Numbered from the stretch's first letter, positions 35,978 to 47,074 are shown. The stretch is 64,000 nt of DNA from Aquibacillus albus (GCF_016908325.1 NZ_JAFBDR010000010.1:1-64000); one strand, 5' to 3'. Notes: generated from the letters alone by a model not told the origin. Program-made: numbers and translations.

Positions 35978-36297
35978 ATATTTCGTTCATAGAGAAAATA
36001 GGATAGCAAACGGAGAAATACTTGATAAAGCGCCAATATTGCTATGATATCCCCGACATCCTCCAGTGTATCAGAAGCTAGAAACCAAATAGCTAAACCA
36101 ATCATAGCTACAGCTCGAATATTACCGGCTAGCCCATTTACTGGAGCCCAAAACCCCCAAGGAGTCTTTGTCTCCTGTTCCATCTTATTATAACAAATAT
36201 AATGAAAAGGGCGAATACGAAAGAAACGCTTCCCTACGATAAGTTGGTCTCTACGCTCAATTTGTTTATGACAAAAATGACAGCTATTACATCTCAT
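35968..36297 (-). CDS. Small zinc-ribbon-like membrane protein
   Basis: A 109-residue protein. The N-terminus has CNSCHFCHKQI and a further HYICYNK, a likely four-cysteine zinc ribbon (residues 3-35), followed by two hydrophobic helices (~58-72 and ~80-102). No family is recognised. AAAGGG lies upstream of ATG. It follows murG (36347) on the same strand by ~50 nt and could share its transcript. Confidence 0.6.
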   Translation of the reverse strand: MRCNSCHFCHKQIERRDQLIVGKRFFRIRPFHYICYNKMEQETKTPWGFWAPVNGLAGNIRAVAMIGLAIWFLASDTLEDVGDIIAILALYQVFLRLLSYFLYERNIPV

Positions 36298-36346
36298 ATT
36301 TTTTCCCTTTCTTGAGTTGTTTCGTTAATAACAACCATTATAACAA

Positions 36347-37417
36347 TTATTGGGACGACTCTTTAATAATTCGGACTACGGTATCTTTCGCCTGATGGCT
36401 TTCATAATTTTTCATCTTTCTTAGAAAGCTACTTTTTTGTTCTTTTAGTTTTATTAATTCTTTAACTAAACGATCACCAGTTAACGATTCTTCCTCTAAT
36501 ACACTAGCAAATCCTTGTTTTTTAAAGGACTTCGCATTCACGATTTGATCTCCTCTGCTTGCTTGTCGGGAAAGAGGAATTAGCAACATCGGTTTTTTTA
36601 ATGCTAAAAATTCAAAAATAGCATTAGAACCCGCTCTAGAAAGAACAAAGTCTGTCGCTGCAAATAAATCACGTAGCTCTTTATTTACATAATCGAATTG
36701 CGTGTAACCTTCTACTTGTATTTGATTATCAACGTTTCCTTTTCCACATATATGAATGACCTCAAACTCTTGTAATAATCGATCCAACTGGTCTCGAACG
36801 GCTTTATTAATTTTTTGTGCTCCACCGCTTCCTCCCATAATAAGTAGAACAGGCTTGTTTCCCTTTAACTTCGCGATTGATAAACCTTTGGACTTACTAC
36901 CTTGAAATAGTTCCGTCCGAATAACTGCACCAACCCACTCCGCTTTTTTCTCAGGAAGAAACTGCATCGTTTCAGGAAAAGTAGCCAATACTTTCTTGGC
37001 AAAAGGAATCGCCAATTTATTGGCTAAGCCAGGGGTATAATCTGATTCATGAATCACTGCTGGGATCTTTCTTAGCCAAGCAGCTGCTAGGACTGGAACA
37101 GAAACAAAACCACCCTTTGAAAAAATAACAGATGGCTTTCTCTTTCCCAATATTTGAAATGATTGTCTCGTTCCATTCAATACCTTGAACGGATCTTTAA
37201 AATTTTCCTTGGAAAAATATCTTCTTAATTTCCCTGTCGAGATTGGATGATAATCAACATAATCTAATTGAGTAATTAATTCTCTTTCTATTCCATTTTT
37301 GGAACCTATGTAATCAATTTCCCAGCCTTCTTTATGAAACACTGGAATAAGGGCCAGGTTCACAATCACGTGACCAGCAGTTCCCCCACCCGTAAATAAT
37401 ATCCGCTTTTGGCTCAT
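36347..37417 (-). CDS. murG: MurG-type UDP-GlcNAc:lipid I N-acetylglucosaminyltransferase
   Basis: A 356-residue GT28 enzyme: GGGTAGHV near residue 10, the membrane-association region ~70-130, and the UDP-GlcNAc site GGSGGAQKIN (~195) and SRAGSNAIFEFLALKKP (~260). It makes lipid II at the cytoplasmic membrane face. It is away from any division/cell-wall cluster, and Bacillus relatives often carry a second stand-alone MurG, so this may be the paralogue and not the essential copy. AAGGAGCG lies before ATG. Confidence 0.9.
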   Translation of the reverse strand: MSQKRILFTGGGTAGHVIVNLALIPVFHKEGWEIDYIGSKNGIERELITQLDYVDYHPISTGKLRRYFSKENFKDPFKVLNGTRQSFQILGKRKPSVIFSKGGFVSVPVLAAAWLRKIPAVIHESDYTPGLANKLAIPFAKKVLATFPETMQFLPEKKAEWVGAVIRTELFQGSKSKGLSIAKLKGNKPVLLIMGGSGGAQKINKAVRDQLDRLLQEFEVIHICGKGNVDNQIQVEGYTQFDYVNKELRDLFAATDFVLSRAGSNAIFEFLALKKPMLLIPLSRQASRGDQIVNAKSFKKQGFASVLEEESLTGDRLVKELIKLKEQKSSFLRKMKNYESHQAKDTVVRIIKESSQ

Positions 37418-37454
37418 GCTGAACGCTCCTTCTTAAATAATCACCTCAAACATC

Positions 37455-37480
37455 TAAACCACCTCAGAGGATGGTTTAGT
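37455..37480 (-). promoter_or_regulatory. Leader hairpin upstream of murG
   Basis: CTAAACCA / TGGTTTAG inverted repeat with a 10-nt loop, 38 nt before the murG start. There is no U-run; its role is unknown. Confidence 0.4.
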
Positions 37481-37580
37481 CTTTAACTAAAAAATCCTTA
37501 TACTATTCTAATAGCCGAAATATGTTTGTATGATTCAAGTGTTATGTTTTTTTGAAAAACAGCAAGGGGAATAAGTAGTT

Positions 37581-37626
37581 AAAAACCCCTCTCCTCCTAT
37601 ATTTTAGCATAGGTTAAGAGAGGGTT
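37581..37626 (-). terminator. Terminator after the DUF4367-like lipoprotein
   Basis: Minus-strand stem AACCCTCTCTTAACCT / AGGAGGAGAGGGGTT with mismatches, followed by TTT. Confidence 0.78.
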
Positions 37627-37666
37627 ACATCTTTGTATGGTATGTTGGAGGGATTCGTTCATGTAT

Positions 37667-38173
37667 TTACGAATGAAAGGATTCAGCAACATTTACTAAA
37701 TCAGACTTTGTAATTTCTTTTGTTGCATTTTTTCCCCCAATAGAACCACCACTTGAACGATAAATCATCTTATAGTTGATCCCATTCTTTTCCCAATACA
37801 ATATCTTGGCATAGGAGTTGTCTATATAATGACCTTTTACTCGCTCATTAATGGTTACAGTTACAGAATCTGTCATGATCTCATCCATCTCTCCATTCAC
37901 AAACTGAATAGATAAAAGGTCGTTATTATTCGTATAAAAGCTTACATCTAACGCTTCTGCTTCCGTATCCATTATTTGATAATGATCGGAAATTAACACT
38001 TGAACTGGTATTGGAACAAAGCCCGGAATTTCTGGCTGAAAAGAAAGCTGACGAACTGCAGATTTTACCTTTTCTATGTCATAGGGGTAATAGCCATCAG
38101 GAACAGATTGGCTATTCTGACACGCGGGTAGCCACAGCAGCAAAAGGAAGGCACAAGTAATGATTTTTCGCAT
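37667..38173 (-). CDS. Lipoprotein with DUF4367-like C-terminus
   Basis: A 168-residue protein with a signal peptide and lipobox LPAC (Cys ~18). The C-terminal segment GINYKMIYRSSGG...DLVNVAESF resembles the end of DUF4367 proteins, a domain found in RsgI- and anti-sigma-like and cell-envelope proteins. The function is unknown. GGGAGG is nine bases before ATG at 38173; the upstream start at 38188 lacks a site. It is monocistronic. Confidence 0.72.
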   Translation of the reverse strand: MRKIITCAFLLLLWLPACQNSQSVPDGYYPYDIEKVKSAVRQLSFQPEIPGFVPIPVQVLISDHYQIMDTEAEALDVSFYTNNNDLLSIQFVNGEMDEIMTDSVTVTINERVKGHYIDNSYAKILYWEKNGINYKMIYRSSGGSIGGKNATKEITKSDLVNVAESFHS

Positions 38174-38286
38174 GGTCAATCCTCCCACCTTTTTGTTATC
38201 TCACCACTTAATATTACAGACGAATGAACCCGATTTAAAGTTACAATTTTTGACACATTTCCGCAAACTACCATTTAATTCCATAT

Positions 38287-38299
38287 GGGGTCAGACCCC
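38287..38299. repeat. GGGGTCAGACCCC palindrome, copy 1
   Basis: GGGGTCAGACCCC, a 13-bp near-perfect palindrome found four more times in the window, always between genes. Confidence 0.85.
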
Positions 38300-38310
38300 T
38301 CAACATAAAT

Positions 38311-38343
38311 ATAAGCCCTTCAGTTTTAGACTGAAGGGCTTAT
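38311..38343 (-). terminator. Terminator after yhbH
   Basis: Perfect 13-bp stem ATAAGCCCTTCAG / CTGAAGGGCTTAT. T-rich on both sides. Confidence 0.88.
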
Positions 38344-38394
38344 ATTTTTACCATTCTTTTATTATTCGAATCGTCAGCTCTTTACACTCTGTGA

Positions 38395-39558
38395 CTATTG
38401 AACAAGCATTTCTTCACTTTCGTTACTAAAAAATTTCTTCATCGCATAAAATACATCCGCTTGTTTTCTTAATATATAGTGCTTTAGTTTCGGATCTTCT
38501 ATATGACGAAATACTTGCATTAAAGTAGAATGTCGGTTAAATTGATTTACTTCACCATAACCAAACATACTTGAGTACTCCATTAATTCTAGGACGAGTG
38601 ATACACATCGTTTATTATCAGATGATAGATTATCTCCATCGGAAAAATGAAATGGATAAATATTATATCGATCTGGAGAATATTTTTTTTCAATTAGTTC
38701 TAATGCTTTTCGGTAAGCAGAAGAACAAATGGTTCCCCCGCTTTCTCCTTTTGAAAAGAACGATTCTTCATCAACCACTTTTGCTTCCGTATGGTGTGCG
38801 ATAAATTCAATTTCTACTGTTTCATATTTGGAACGTAAAAATCTTGTCATCCAAAAGAAGAAACTGCGGGCCATATATTTTTCCCATTGCCCCATACTAC
38901 CACTTGTATCCATCATTGCTAATACAACTGCTTTGGACTCGGGCTTTTCAATATCCTCCCATGTTTTGAACCTTAAATCATCTGGATAAATCGGATTGAA
39001 TTTGGCATCTCCACCCATTGCATTACGCTTAAAAGCTTCTAACATGGTCCGTTTTTTATCAATATTACCGATTAACCCTTTTTTCCTAATGTCACGAAAT
39101 TCAACATCTGTTGTTATTATATTATCTTTCTCTTTTTCTTGTAAGTTTGGCAATTCTAAATGTTTAAAAAAAGTTTCTTCTAATTCCTCAAAGCTAATCT
39201 CAGCTTCGTAGTAATCTTCACCAGGTTGGTCCCCCGCACCTGAGCCTTTTCCTGCACCTTTTTTTGGCGTACCATCTTTGGCTACAACATCACCTACATC
39301 GCTATCTCCGTTACCCTGACCGGCATGTTTATTCTTTTCCTGGCTATATCGGATTTTATATTCGTCGAGTGAGCGGATAGGAATACGAACTACATCTTTG
39401 CCTCTTGACATAATAATATTCTCTTCACTTACTAAATCGGGGAGCTTCTTTCTGAGGACATCTTGCACTTTATCTTGATGGCGTTTTTGGTCGTCATACC
39501 CTTTTCGATGGAGGGACCAATCTTCTTCTGAAATTACAAAACTTTTAGAATCAGCCAA
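38395..39558 (-). CDS. yhbH: Sporulation protein YhbH (UPF0229)
   Basis: A 387-residue UPF0229 protein. The N-terminal region (~1-60) has the [16 protein letters not shown] motif, a Gly/Asp-rich linker (~80-110) follows, and then a von Willebrand-like domain starting [17 protein letters not shown] (MIDAS DxSxS). YhbH (YeaH in E. coli) partners functionally with PrkA and SpoVR. The start is TTG with AAAGGAGGGG upstream. In many Bacillaceae it is directly beside prkA; here odhAB lies between. Confidence 0.95.
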   Translation of the reverse strand: MADSKSFVISEEDWSLHRKGYDDQKRHQDKVQDVLRKKLPDLVSEENIIMSRGKDVVRIPIRSLDEYKIRYSQEKNKHAGQGNGDSDVGDVVAKDGTPKKGAGKGSGAGDQPGEDYYEAEISFEELEETFFKHLELPNLQEKEKDNIITTDVEFRDIRKKGLIGNIDKKRTMLEAFKRNAMGGDAKFNPIYPDDLRFKTWEDIEKPESKAVVLAMMDTSGSMGQWEKYMARSFFFWMTRFLRSKYETVEIEFIAHHTEAKVVDEESFFSKGESGGTICSSAYRKALELIEKKYSPDRYNIYPFHFSDGDNLSSDNKRCVSLVLELMEYSSMFGYGEVNQFNRHSTLMQVFRHIEDPKLKHYILRKQADVFYAMKKFFSNESEEMLVQ

Positions 39559-39676
39559 CTTTTCCCCTCCTTTAACTTGTATTATTTTATTCTATGCAGG
39601 AAAAGTAGATTTGATTAAAACATTTTGAAATTTTATTAAATTCAGATAGACATTAAAGTAACAAATTTAAAGATAG

Positions 39677-39717
39677 AAAAAAGCGATGTCCTATATATAA
39701 ATAGAACACCGCTTTTT
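39677..39717 (-). terminator. Terminator of odhAB
   Basis: Minus-strand stem AAAAGCGGTGTTCTAT / TATAGGACATCGCTTTT with a T-run. Confidence 0.85.
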
Positions 39718-39720
39718 ATA

Positions 39721-41004
39721 TTAACCTTCTAATAATAAGTCATATGGATCTTCAAGTAATTCCTTGATTCGTACCAGGAATTGAACGGCATCTTTACCAT
39801 CAACAATTCTGTGATCGTAAGACAATGCAATATACATCATTGGTCGTACTTCTATTGAATCATCCGGCATTACGATTGGACGTTTTTGAATCGAATGCAT
39901 TCCCAAGATTCCGACCTGTGGTGTATTCAGAATCGGTGTAGATAATAGTGATCCAAAAATTCCACCATTGGTAATCGTAAAGGATCCACCTTGCAGCTCC
40001 GCAAGCTGAAGCTCTTTCTTTTGTGCTTTTTTACCTAAACGCCCGATTTCCTCTTCAATTCCTGCAAAGTCTAATCGGTCTGCATCACGTACAACAGGGA
40101 CAACAAGTCCATCTTCAGTAGATACTGCAATACCTACATCATAAAATTTCTTCAATACAATTTCATTATCTTGAATTTCAGCATTAAGATAAGGAAAATC
40201 TTTTAAGGCACCGACTACTGCCTTTGTAAAGAAGGACATGAATCCGAGTTTTACGCCATGCTTTTCTACAAATTTATCTTTACGTTGACTTCTCAATTTC
40301 ATTACAGCAGTCATATCCACTTCGTTAAACGTAGTTAACATAGCTGCATTATGCTGAGCCTCTACAAGTCTTTTCGCAATTGTTTGACGACGACGAGGCA
40401 TTTTAATTCTTTCGACAGGCTTATCGAATTCTGTTTTTTCTGAAGCCTTCTGTTCTTTCTTTTGCTCACTCTTTGGAGCAGTGCTTTGTGTTTCTCCTTT
40501 TGCATGAGCATCGACATCCTCTGGGCGAATTCTTCCTAGTGGATCACGCGGAGAGATTTCACTTAAATCAATTCCTAGTTCTCTCGCACGTTTTCTAGCT
40601 GCTGGTGAAGCAACAATAGAACCATCTTTCGTCTTTTGTTCTTCCTGAGGCTTCGATTGCTGAGAAGCTGCAGGTTTAGGTTTATCTTCCTTCGGTTCCT
40701 CTTTCGCTTCAGAGGAAGTATCTGCAGCAGCTTCACTACTTTCTTCAGTAGGAGCCCCACCAGCTTCTCCGCTTTCGTCAACTTTCGCGATGACATCCCC
40801 AACTTCTACATCATCACCTTCATCTTTTAAAAATTCAGAAATGACTCCTGTAAAATCAGAATTAACCTCTACATTTACTTTATCGGTTTCTAACTCTACG
40901 ACTGCATCCCCTTTTTGAACTTGGTCACCCTTTTTTACTAGCCACTGAGCAATAGTGCCTTCTGTTATTGATTCTGCTAATTCTGGGACTTTAATTTCCT
41001 TCAC
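39721..41004 (-). CDS. odhB: 2-oxoglutarate dehydrogenase E2 (dihydrolipoyl succinyltransferase)
   Basis: A 427-residue E2: lipoyl domain 1-77 with the lipoylated Lys in ETDKVNVEV, an Ala/Glu/Lys-rich linker, a peripheral-subunit-binding domain (~130-168), a second charged linker, and a catalytic domain (~200-425) ending with the active-site [13 protein letters not shown]. It transfers succinyl groups to CoA in the TCA cycle. The start overlaps the odhA stop codon by four bases; AGGAGG lies upstream. Confidence 0.97.
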   Translation of the reverse strand: MKEIKVPELAESITEGTIAQWLVKKGDQVQKGDAVVELETDKVNVEVNSDFTGVISEFLKDEGDDVEVGDVIAKVDESGEAGGAPTEESSEAAADTSSEAKEEPKEDKPKPAASQQSKPQEEQKTKDGSIVASPAARKRARELGIDLSEISPRDPLGRIRPEDVDAHAKGETQSTAPKSEQKKEQKASEKTEFDKPVERIKMPRRRQTIAKRLVEAQHNAAMLTTFNEVDMTAVMKLRSQRKDKFVEKHGVKLGFMSFFTKAVVGALKDFPYLNAEIQDNEIVLKKFYDVGIAVSTEDGLVVPVVRDADRLDFAGIEEEIGRLGKKAQKKELQLAELQGGSFTITNGGIFGSLLSTPILNTPQVGILGMHSIQKRPIVMPDDSIEVRPMMYIALSYDHRIVDGKDAVQFLVRIKELLEDPYDLLLEG

Positions 41005-43853
41005 TTGGAATCTCCTCCTTTAGACAGCTCTAGTGCCTCCTGAACAATTCTTTTTTGTTCTGTTTTGTGTATATTTGGGTCCCCTACTGCTGGTGAAGAA
41101 CGTTCACATCTACCAACATAGTGCAACTCTTGATCCTCATTTAATAATTTAAATAATGGTTCTTTTACAAAATTCCAACTACCCATATTTCTCGGCTCTT
41201 CCTGTACCCAAATAACTTCCTCAATATTTGGGCAGCCATTAAGTACCTTTTCAATATCTTTGAGTGGTAATGGATAAATTTGTTCCAAACGAAGAACATG
41301 AACCTGATCGTAATTACTTTCAGATTTACTCATAGCCTCTTCAATATCAACCATAACTTTACCACTGCCAATAACCAAACGTTTCGCCTTTTTCGTTGTT
41401 TTGGGCAGTCCCGGCTGTTGCATTAATGGTTTAAATTTACCCTCTGTTAAATCTTTTGCATCAGATATAACTCTTGTGTGTCTCAACAAGCTTTTTGGTG
41501 TCATGACAATAAGCGGACGTGCTGAATCACTATCAACAAGTGCAGCCTGTCTTCTTAATAAATGAAAGTATTGTGCACTTGTCGTTACATTGGCAACAAT
41601 CCAGTTATTCTCTGCTGCAAGTGTTAGGAACCTCTCTAATCTTGCACTGGAGTGTTCAGGACCTTGCCCTTCATATCCATGAGGGAGAAGACATACCATA
41701 TTTGATTTTTCTCCCCATTTTGCACGGCCAGAAGAAATGAACTGATCAAAAATAACCTGTGCAGCATTAGAAAAATCACCAAATTGGGCTTCCCATAGTA
41801 CCAGAGTCTTAGGAGCCTGTACACTATAACCATATTCAAACCCTAAAACAGCAGCTTCTGACAATGGACTATTGTGGATATCAAAAGTTGCCTTTGCTTG
41901 TTCCAATCCGTGCATTGGGCAATATTTTTCTCCTGTTTCTACGTCATTTAAAACTAGATGACGATGCGCAAATGTACCGCGTTCAGTATCCTGTCCAGTC
42001 AAGCGAATTGGAATTCCATCCTGTAAAATCGATGCATATGCCAATGTTTCAGCAGTAGCCCAATCAGCTTTCTCATCTTTATCGAAAGCTTCACCACGCT
42101 TTTTTAATATTCTTTCGAGCTTTTTAAAGGAATTAAAACCTTCCGGGCGTTTTAATAATCCTTGGTTTAGAGCTTTTAATTGATTTAATGGTACAGCGGT
42201 TTCTATGTCATTTAATCCATTTTTTAGCGCTTGAGGTGCTGGTTCGGCCTCAGGATCTACTGGTTTATTTTCAACCATATTATCGTATATATCCCTTAGC
42301 TTTTGGTTGACAGCGTCTTTCATTACCTGTAATCCTTTGTTGTCAATAACACCTGATTCTTGTAAACGTTCGGCATAAACAGAAGTTACAGTTGGATGAA
42401 CATCAATATCCTTATATAATTTTGGCTGTGTTGTACGTGGCTCATCCATTTCGTTGTGACCATAACGACGGTAACCAACAAGATCAATTAAGAAGTCTTT
42501 ATGGAATTTTTTTCGATACTCATATGCTAACATAACTGCAGAAACACAGGCCTCTGGATCATCTGCATTCACATGTATAATCGGGATTTCAAATCCCTTA
42601 GCTAAATCACTAGCATACCTTGTGGATCTGCCTTGTTCTTGTCCTGTTGTAAAACCTACTAAATTATTTGCAATAAGATGAATGGTTCCGCCTGTTTGAT
42701 AACCTGGCAACGCACTCATATTTAATGTTTCAGCTACAACACCTTCACCAATGAACGCAGCATCCCCGTGAATTAATATACTTAATGCCTTATTTTGATT
42801 TTGCTTTGGAGCCCCAGCAGCAAAGCGAAAATCCTGTGATGCTCTTGTAAAGCCTTCTACAATTGGATTGACAAACTCCAGGTGCGAAGGATTGTGAGCT
42901 AACGTAATTCGAGTTGGCGAAGGCTTTTCTTCCCCAACCTGGCGTTCTGCACCAAAATGATACTTAACGTCTCCAGTCCATCCATACGTAATTGCCTGAG
43001 AACCTGGAGATGGAATTAATTCTTTATCAGAACCATGGAATTCAGAGAAAACTTTATCAAAAGGTTTTCCTAAAATGTGTGTTAAAACACTTAATCGTCC
43101 ACGGTGTGCCATTCCCATCAATATATGCTCTGTTTCATCATAAAAGGAATTTTGCACAATGCGATCAAGCATCGGAACCATTATTTCTAAACCTTCAATG
43201 GAAAAGCGCTTTTGCGCGACAAATGTTTTGGCTAAAAAGTTTTCAAAGCCTTCTACATCGACTAGCTTTTCCAATAATTGCTTTTTCTCTTCCTCATTAT
43301 AATTCATCTTGTATCCACCGGTTTCAATTCTGCTTTGCAGCCAATTTCGCTCCTCATCATTGTTTACGTGATCATACTCAAACGAAATTGTCCCGGCATA
43401 CTGTTGCTTTAAATAATTTACTACGTCTAAGGCCGTATTCACCTTATTTATGGATTCTTCCCAAACCCAATTAGACGGAATCGCTTCCAAATCACTATTC
43501 GACAATCCGTAAGATACGGGGTCGACAAGCGGTGATTTCCTCGATTTCTCTGAACCAACCGGATAAATCTCTGCTTCTAGATGACCATAACGACGAATAG
43601 CCTCAACAAGTTTTATTGCTGAGGTTAGCTTCTTAATATCGCTAAGTGAAGTTTTGTGAGATGCAGTTTTTTCTATTTCCCCCATTTGATCCATCCATTC
43701 AGGAGCACCATATTGATCAAATAATTCCCGTAATGATTGATCGATAGCTACAGGATCTTCCAAGTACATTTCATACTGCTCTTCTAAATACCCCATGTTT
43801 GGACCATGAAAATTTTTCCAGAATCTTTCATTAGATTCTTCTTTCTGTGTCAC
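41001..43853 (-). CDS. odhA: 2-oxoglutarate dehydrogenase E1
   Basis: A 950-residue thiamine-diphosphate E1 of full length. Landmarks are MGMAHRGRL (~243), the ThDP-binding [14 protein letters not shown] (~360) and the C-terminal transketolase-like domain with [19 protein letters not shown] (~735). It decarboxylates 2-oxoglutarate and loads OdhB. GTG start with GGGGG eight bases upstream; a plausible sigma-A promoter is at 43945-43973. The gene for the shared E3 is not in the window. Confidence 0.97.
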   Translation of the reverse strand: MTQKEESNERFWKNFHGPNMGYLEEQYEMYLEDPVAIDQSLRELFDQYGAPEWMDQMGEIEKTASHKTSLSDIKKLTSAIKLVEAIRRYGHLEAEIYPVGSEKSRKSPLVDPVSYGLSNSDLEAIPSNWVWEESINKVNTALDVVNYLKQQYAGTISFEYDHVNNDEERNWLQSRIETGGYKMNYNEEEKKQLLEKLVDVEGFENFLAKTFVAQKRFSIEGLEIMVPMLDRIVQNSFYDETEHILMGMAHRGRLSVLTHILGKPFDKVFSEFHGSDKELIPSPGSQAITYGWTGDVKYHFGAERQVGEEKPSPTRITLAHNPSHLEFVNPIVEGFTRASQDFRFAAGAPKQNQNKALSILIHGDAAFIGEGVVAETLNMSALPGYQTGGTIHLIANNLVGFTTGQEQGRSTRYASDLAKGFEIPIIHVNADDPEACVSAVMLAYEYRKKFHKDFLIDLVGYRRYGHNEMDEPRTTQPKLYKDIDVHPTVTSVYAERLQESGVIDNKGLQVMKDAVNQKLRDIYDNMVENKPVDPEAEPAPQALKNGLNDIETAVPLNQLKALNQGLLKRPEGFNSFKKLERILKKRGEAFDKDEKADWATAETLAYASILQDGIPIRLTGQDTERGTFAHRHLVLNDVETGEKYCPMHGLEQAKATFDIHNSPLSEAAVLGFEYGYSVQAPKTLVLWEAQFGDFSNAAQVIFDQFISSGRAKWGEKSNMVCLLPHGYEGQGPEHSSARLERFLTLAAENNWIVANVTTSAQYFHLLRRQAALVDSDSARPLIVMTPKSLLRHTRVISDAKDLTEGKFKPLMQQPGLPKTTKKAKRLVIGSGKVMVDIEEAMSKSESNYDQVHVLRLEQIYPLPLKDIEKVLNGCPNIEEVIWVQEEPRNMGSWNFVKEPLFKLLNEDQELHYVGRCERSSPAVGDPNIHKTEQKRIVQEALELSKGGDSK

Positions 43854-43944
43854 GTCTTATACCCCCATTAGAAGTTCACTTTCTCCAGCTTAACACTTAC
43901 CCATCTCATGCTAAATTTAGGATTGTGCTCTTTCTACAACAACT

Positions 43945-43973
43945 AATATACCCTATTTTAAGAAGGGAAACAA
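43945..43973 (-). promoter_or_regulatory. Candidate sigma-A promoter of odhAB
   Basis: TTGTTT, 17-nt spacer, TATATT on the minus strand, ~90 nt before the odhA start. The rest of the 390-bp gap holds only the prkA terminator. Confidence 0.6.
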
Positions 43974-44174
43974 CAACTAAACTCGGATTATTCCAAGTAT
44001 TTGTAAAAATTATTAAACTGGTAAATTCTTCTGCAATTTATTAGCTGTTAAGTGTAACTTACAATCCCTACAATTCTTACCCTTTCTACAAAAAAATAAA
44101 ACCCATAACGCGCTATTTTTTCTATAAGTGAGTATCCTATTTTTAAAAGTTTTAACTACGAATCTAAAAGCATT

Positions 44175-44223
44175 AAAAGGGCCTTACCCCTCGCTATGGA
44201 ACGAGTAAGTAAGACCCTTTTTT
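44175..44223 (-). terminator. Terminator after prkA
   Basis: AAAAGGG...CCCTTTTTT outer stem with an inner CTTAC / GTAAG pair; bidirectional in appearance. Confidence 0.78.
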
Positions 44224-44245
44224 GGACAATCTCCTTATTAAATTC

Positions 44246-46144
44246 CTATCTATTTAACAAGCTTCCAACATATCGTAACAGATCATTTGCAGAGGTTGAA
44301 TTATAGCCGTATTCATCAACTAATGTAGCAACCACTTCATTAATTTTCTTCAACTGTTGTTCATCTGGAGTTTTTGTAGAAGTCGTAATTTTCACGACAT
44401 CCTTCAAGTCTGCAAACAACTTCTTCTGAATAGCTTCTCTCAAGCGCTCATGTGATTGATAGTTGAATTTCTTTCCTTTTCTAGCGTACGCCGAAATACG
44501 GATAAGTATTTCTTCACGGAACGCCTTTTTAGCATTTTCTGAAATTCCTATTTGTTCCTCAATCGAACGCATTAATTTCTCATCCGGCTGCATCTCTTCT
44601 CCTGTTAATGGATCATGGATCTTAGACTTATTACAAAACGCCTCCACATTATCCAAGTAATTATCCATTAATGTCTTAGCTGATTCCTCATAGGAGTAAA
44701 CAAATGCTTTTTGTACTTCCTTCTTGGCTAGTTCATCATACTCTTTTCTAGCTACAGAAATAAAATTCATGTATTCTTCTTTTGCCTCTTTTGATATAGA
44801 TGGATGATCATCTAACCCATCCTTCAGAGAACGTAAAACGTCTAATGCATTAATTGATGTCATTTCTTTTTTAATGATGGTGGATGAAATTCGATTGATT
44901 ACATACCGAGGATCAATCCCACTCATCCCCTCATCAGAGAATTCTTTTTTCAATTCACTGACATCTGCATCACTAAATCCTTCGACATCTTGGCCATCGT
45001 AAAGATACATTTTCTTCAATAAACTTATGTTTCCGCGGTTGGATTCCTTCAACCTTGTCAGAATTGTGAACATTGCTGCAACACGTAAAGTATGAGGGGC
45101 AATGTGCACATTTTTAATATCACTTTCTTGAATCATTTTTTCATAAATTCGCTCTTCCTGACTAACTTGAAGGTTGTAAGGCACAGGCATTACAATCATA
45201 CGAGAGTGCAGCGCTTCATTTTTCTTATTCGAAATGAATGAGCGATATTCTGACTCATTTGTATGGGCAACAATTAACTCGTCTGCTGAAATTAGCGCAA
45301 AGCGCCCAGCTTTAAAATTACCTTCTTGAGTCAGTGATAGTAAGTGCCATAAAAATTTCTCATCACACTTCAGCATTTCCTGGAATTCCATAATACCTCG
45401 GTTTGCTTTGTTCAATTCACCATCAAAGCGGTATGCTCTTGGATCAGACTCGGAACCATATTCTGCGATTGTTGAGAAATCAATGGAACCGGTTAAATCT
45501 GCAATGTCTTGAGATTTCGGATCAGAAGGACTGAATGTTCCAATTCCTGTTCGTTTATCTTCGGAGAAAAAGATTCGTTCTACCATTACGTCTTCGATTC
45601 TTCCATCATACTCTTTTTCCAACCGCATCATATTTAATGGTGATAAATTGCCCTCAATCCTTATCCCATACTCCTCTCTAAATTCATCACGTAAATGTTG
45701 CGGAATAAGATGTAAAGGGTCTTCATGCATCGGGCAACCTTTTATTGCATAAACTGCACCTTCATCCGTACGCGTATATTCTTCTAACCCCTTTTTAAGT
45801 AAGGTGACCAATGTTGATTTACCACCACTTACAGGCCCCATTAACAGCAGAATACGTTTGCGCACATCCAATCTTTTGGCTGCAGGATGAAAATATTCTT
45901 CTACTAATCTTTCTAATGCTTCTTCTAGACCAAATAACTCATCCCCAAAAAACTTATACGTCTTTCTGCCATCCACTTCTTCTACGCCCTTGGATTTAAT
46001 CATGTTGTACACTCGTGAATGTGCTGATTGAGCTAAATAAGGACGTTCCTTCAACAATTCCAAATAATCAGCCAGTGTCCCTTCCCATCTTAGCCTTTCT
46101 TGATCCTCTCGATAATTTTGGACTTTTTGCAAAATATCATCCAC
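44246..46144 (-). CDS. prkA: PrkA-family serine protein kinase / AAA+ protein
   Basis: A 632-residue protein of full family length: N-terminal AAA-like domain with Walker A GPVSGGKSTL (~104) and a C-terminal PrkA kinase-like domain (~380-630). PrkA (YeaG in E. coli) is associated with sporulation and with stress and nitrogen responses; kinase or protease activities have both been reported. GTG start with GGGAGGTAATC upstream. It is the third member of the SpoVR/YhbH/PrkA trio. Confidence 0.95.
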   Translation of the reverse strand: MDDILQKVQNYREDQERLRWEGTLADYLELLKERPYLAQSAHSRVYNMIKSKGVEEVDGRKTYKFFGDELFGLEEALERLVEEYFHPAAKRLDVRKRILLLMGPVSGGKSTLVTLLKKGLEEYTRTDEGAVYAIKGCPMHEDPLHLIPQHLRDEFREEYGIRIEGNLSPLNMMRLEKEYDGRIEDVMVERIFFSEDKRTGIGTFSPSDPKSQDIADLTGSIDFSTIAEYGSESDPRAYRFDGELNKANRGIMEFQEMLKCDEKFLWHLLSLTQEGNFKAGRFALISADELIVAHTNESEYRSFISNKKNEALHSRMIVMPVPYNLQVSQEERIYEKMIQESDIKNVHIAPHTLRVAAMFTILTRLKESNRGNISLLKKMYLYDGQDVEGFSDADVSELKKEFSDEGMSGIDPRYVINRISSTIIKKEMTSINALDVLRSLKDGLDDHPSISKEAKEEYMNFISVARKEYDELAKKEVQKAFVYSYEESAKTLMDNYLDNVEAFCNKSKIHDPLTGEEMQPDEKLMRSIEEQIGISENAKKAFREEILIRISAYARKGKKFNYQSHERLREAIQKKLFADLKDVVKITTSTKTPDEQQLKKINEVVATLVDEYGYNSTSANDLLRYVGSLLNR

Positions 46145-46352
46145 TAGGATTACCTCCCAAATAAAGTGAAACTTTTCTTATAAAGATTTAGCTGAAGCTG
46201 TTTAGTATAAGTTATGTAGGAACAAGCTAGATAATGAATAGTCTGTTCAACTGTTTTCAAACAAAATTGCTAAAATGCTGATAAAACAAGGGTTAGAGCG
46301 GTTTATAATTTTTATGAATATTACAAAAATTAAGTGAATCATTAGAAGTAGG

Positions 46353-46381
46353 TTCACAATCACTGATTCATTCGCTATAAT
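46353..46381 (+). promoter_or_regulatory. Sigma-A promoter of the 30-residue peptide gene
   Basis: TTCACA, 17-nt spacer, TATAAT, ~69 bp before the start codon. Confidence 0.75.
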
Positions 46382-46449
46382 AAAATGAACAAAATCATTA
46401 CATACTAATGAATAAACAGTTGTGTTTTCTATAAAGGAGGACTTACGAA

Positions 46450-46542
46450 ATGGGAGTTGTGTTAGTGTTAGGTGTTGGGGTTGCATTTATCACAGCGATT
46501 TTTGCTGCTGGTTATGAAACAGATCAAGTGTCCAAAAAATAA
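46450..46542 (+). CDS. 30-residue single-pass membrane peptide
   Basis: A 30-residue peptide: residues 2-20 are a hydrophobic helix (GVVLVLGVGVAFITAIFAA), followed by a short polar tail GYETDQVSKK. AAAGGAGG lies about nine bases before ATG, a near-consensus promoter lies upstream and a terminator follows, so it is a complete unit. I do not recognise the family. It sits alone, divergent from prkA and convergent with trmL. Confidence 0.65.
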   Translation: MGVVLVLGVGVAFITAIFAAGYETDQVSKK

Positions 46543-46553
46543 TTAGATGGTAC

Positions 46554-46592
46554 AACAGGCTGACGAGATATTCTCATCAGCCTGTTTTTTTA
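46554..46592. terminator. Bidirectional terminator
   Basis: Stem AACAGGCTGACGAG / CTCATCAGCCTGTT then TTTTT, between the peptide gene and trmL. Confidence 0.9.
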
Positions 46593-46600
46593 TGGACGAA

Positions 46601-47074
46601 TTAATATAGCCCCGGGAAGTTTTGTTGTTTCAATACATCATAGATAATGATAGCTGCTGTATTGGATAAGTTTAAGGAACGTACCTTATCCGTCATATGA
46701 ACACGTAAACACCTATCTTCTTTCCCTTCCAGCAATTCTTTGGGTATTCCATTCGTTTCTCTACCAAAAACAAAAAATAATTCTTCATCACTGTCACTGA
46801 AATCAAAATCGGTATAATATTTTGTTCCAAAATTTTCAATATAAAAAAATTGACCTTTGGGATACTTTTGATACATTTCCTCTAATGAATCATAGTAATT
46901 AATATCTACATCATGCCAATAATCAAGACCTGCTCTTCGCAGCATTTTATCTTCGGTCGAAAATCCGAGCGGCCGAATGAGATGCAAAGAAGTATTGGTT
47001 GCAAGACATGTGCGTGCGATATTCCCTGTATTTGCTGGTATCTCCGGTTGATATAAAACAACATGAACTGGCAC
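46601..47074 (-). CDS. trmL: tRNA (cytidine(34)-2'-O)-methyltransferase TrmL
   Basis: A 157-residue SPOUT methyltransferase. The N-terminus PEIPANTGNIARTC and the C-terminal knot FGRETNGIPKELL, SLNLSNTAAIIIYD are signatures of TrmL (formerly CspR/YibK), which methylates the wobble base of tRNA-Leu species. GTG at 47074 is used because GAGGTGA ends five bases upstream and overlaps the alternative GTG at 47083. Confidence 0.94.
   Translation of the reverse strand: MPVHVVLYQPEIPANTGNIARTCLATNTSLHLIRPLGFSTEDKMLRRAGLDYWHDVDINYYDSLEEMYQKYPKGQFFYIENFGTKYYTDFDFSDSDEELFFVFGRETNGIPKELLEGKEDRCLRVHMTDKVRSLNLSNTAAIIIYDVLKQQNFPGLY

Noticed and set aside
46247-46486. 79-codon minus-strand ORF near prkA
   Set aside because: It overlaps the promoter and start of the 30-residue peptide gene and has no binding site.
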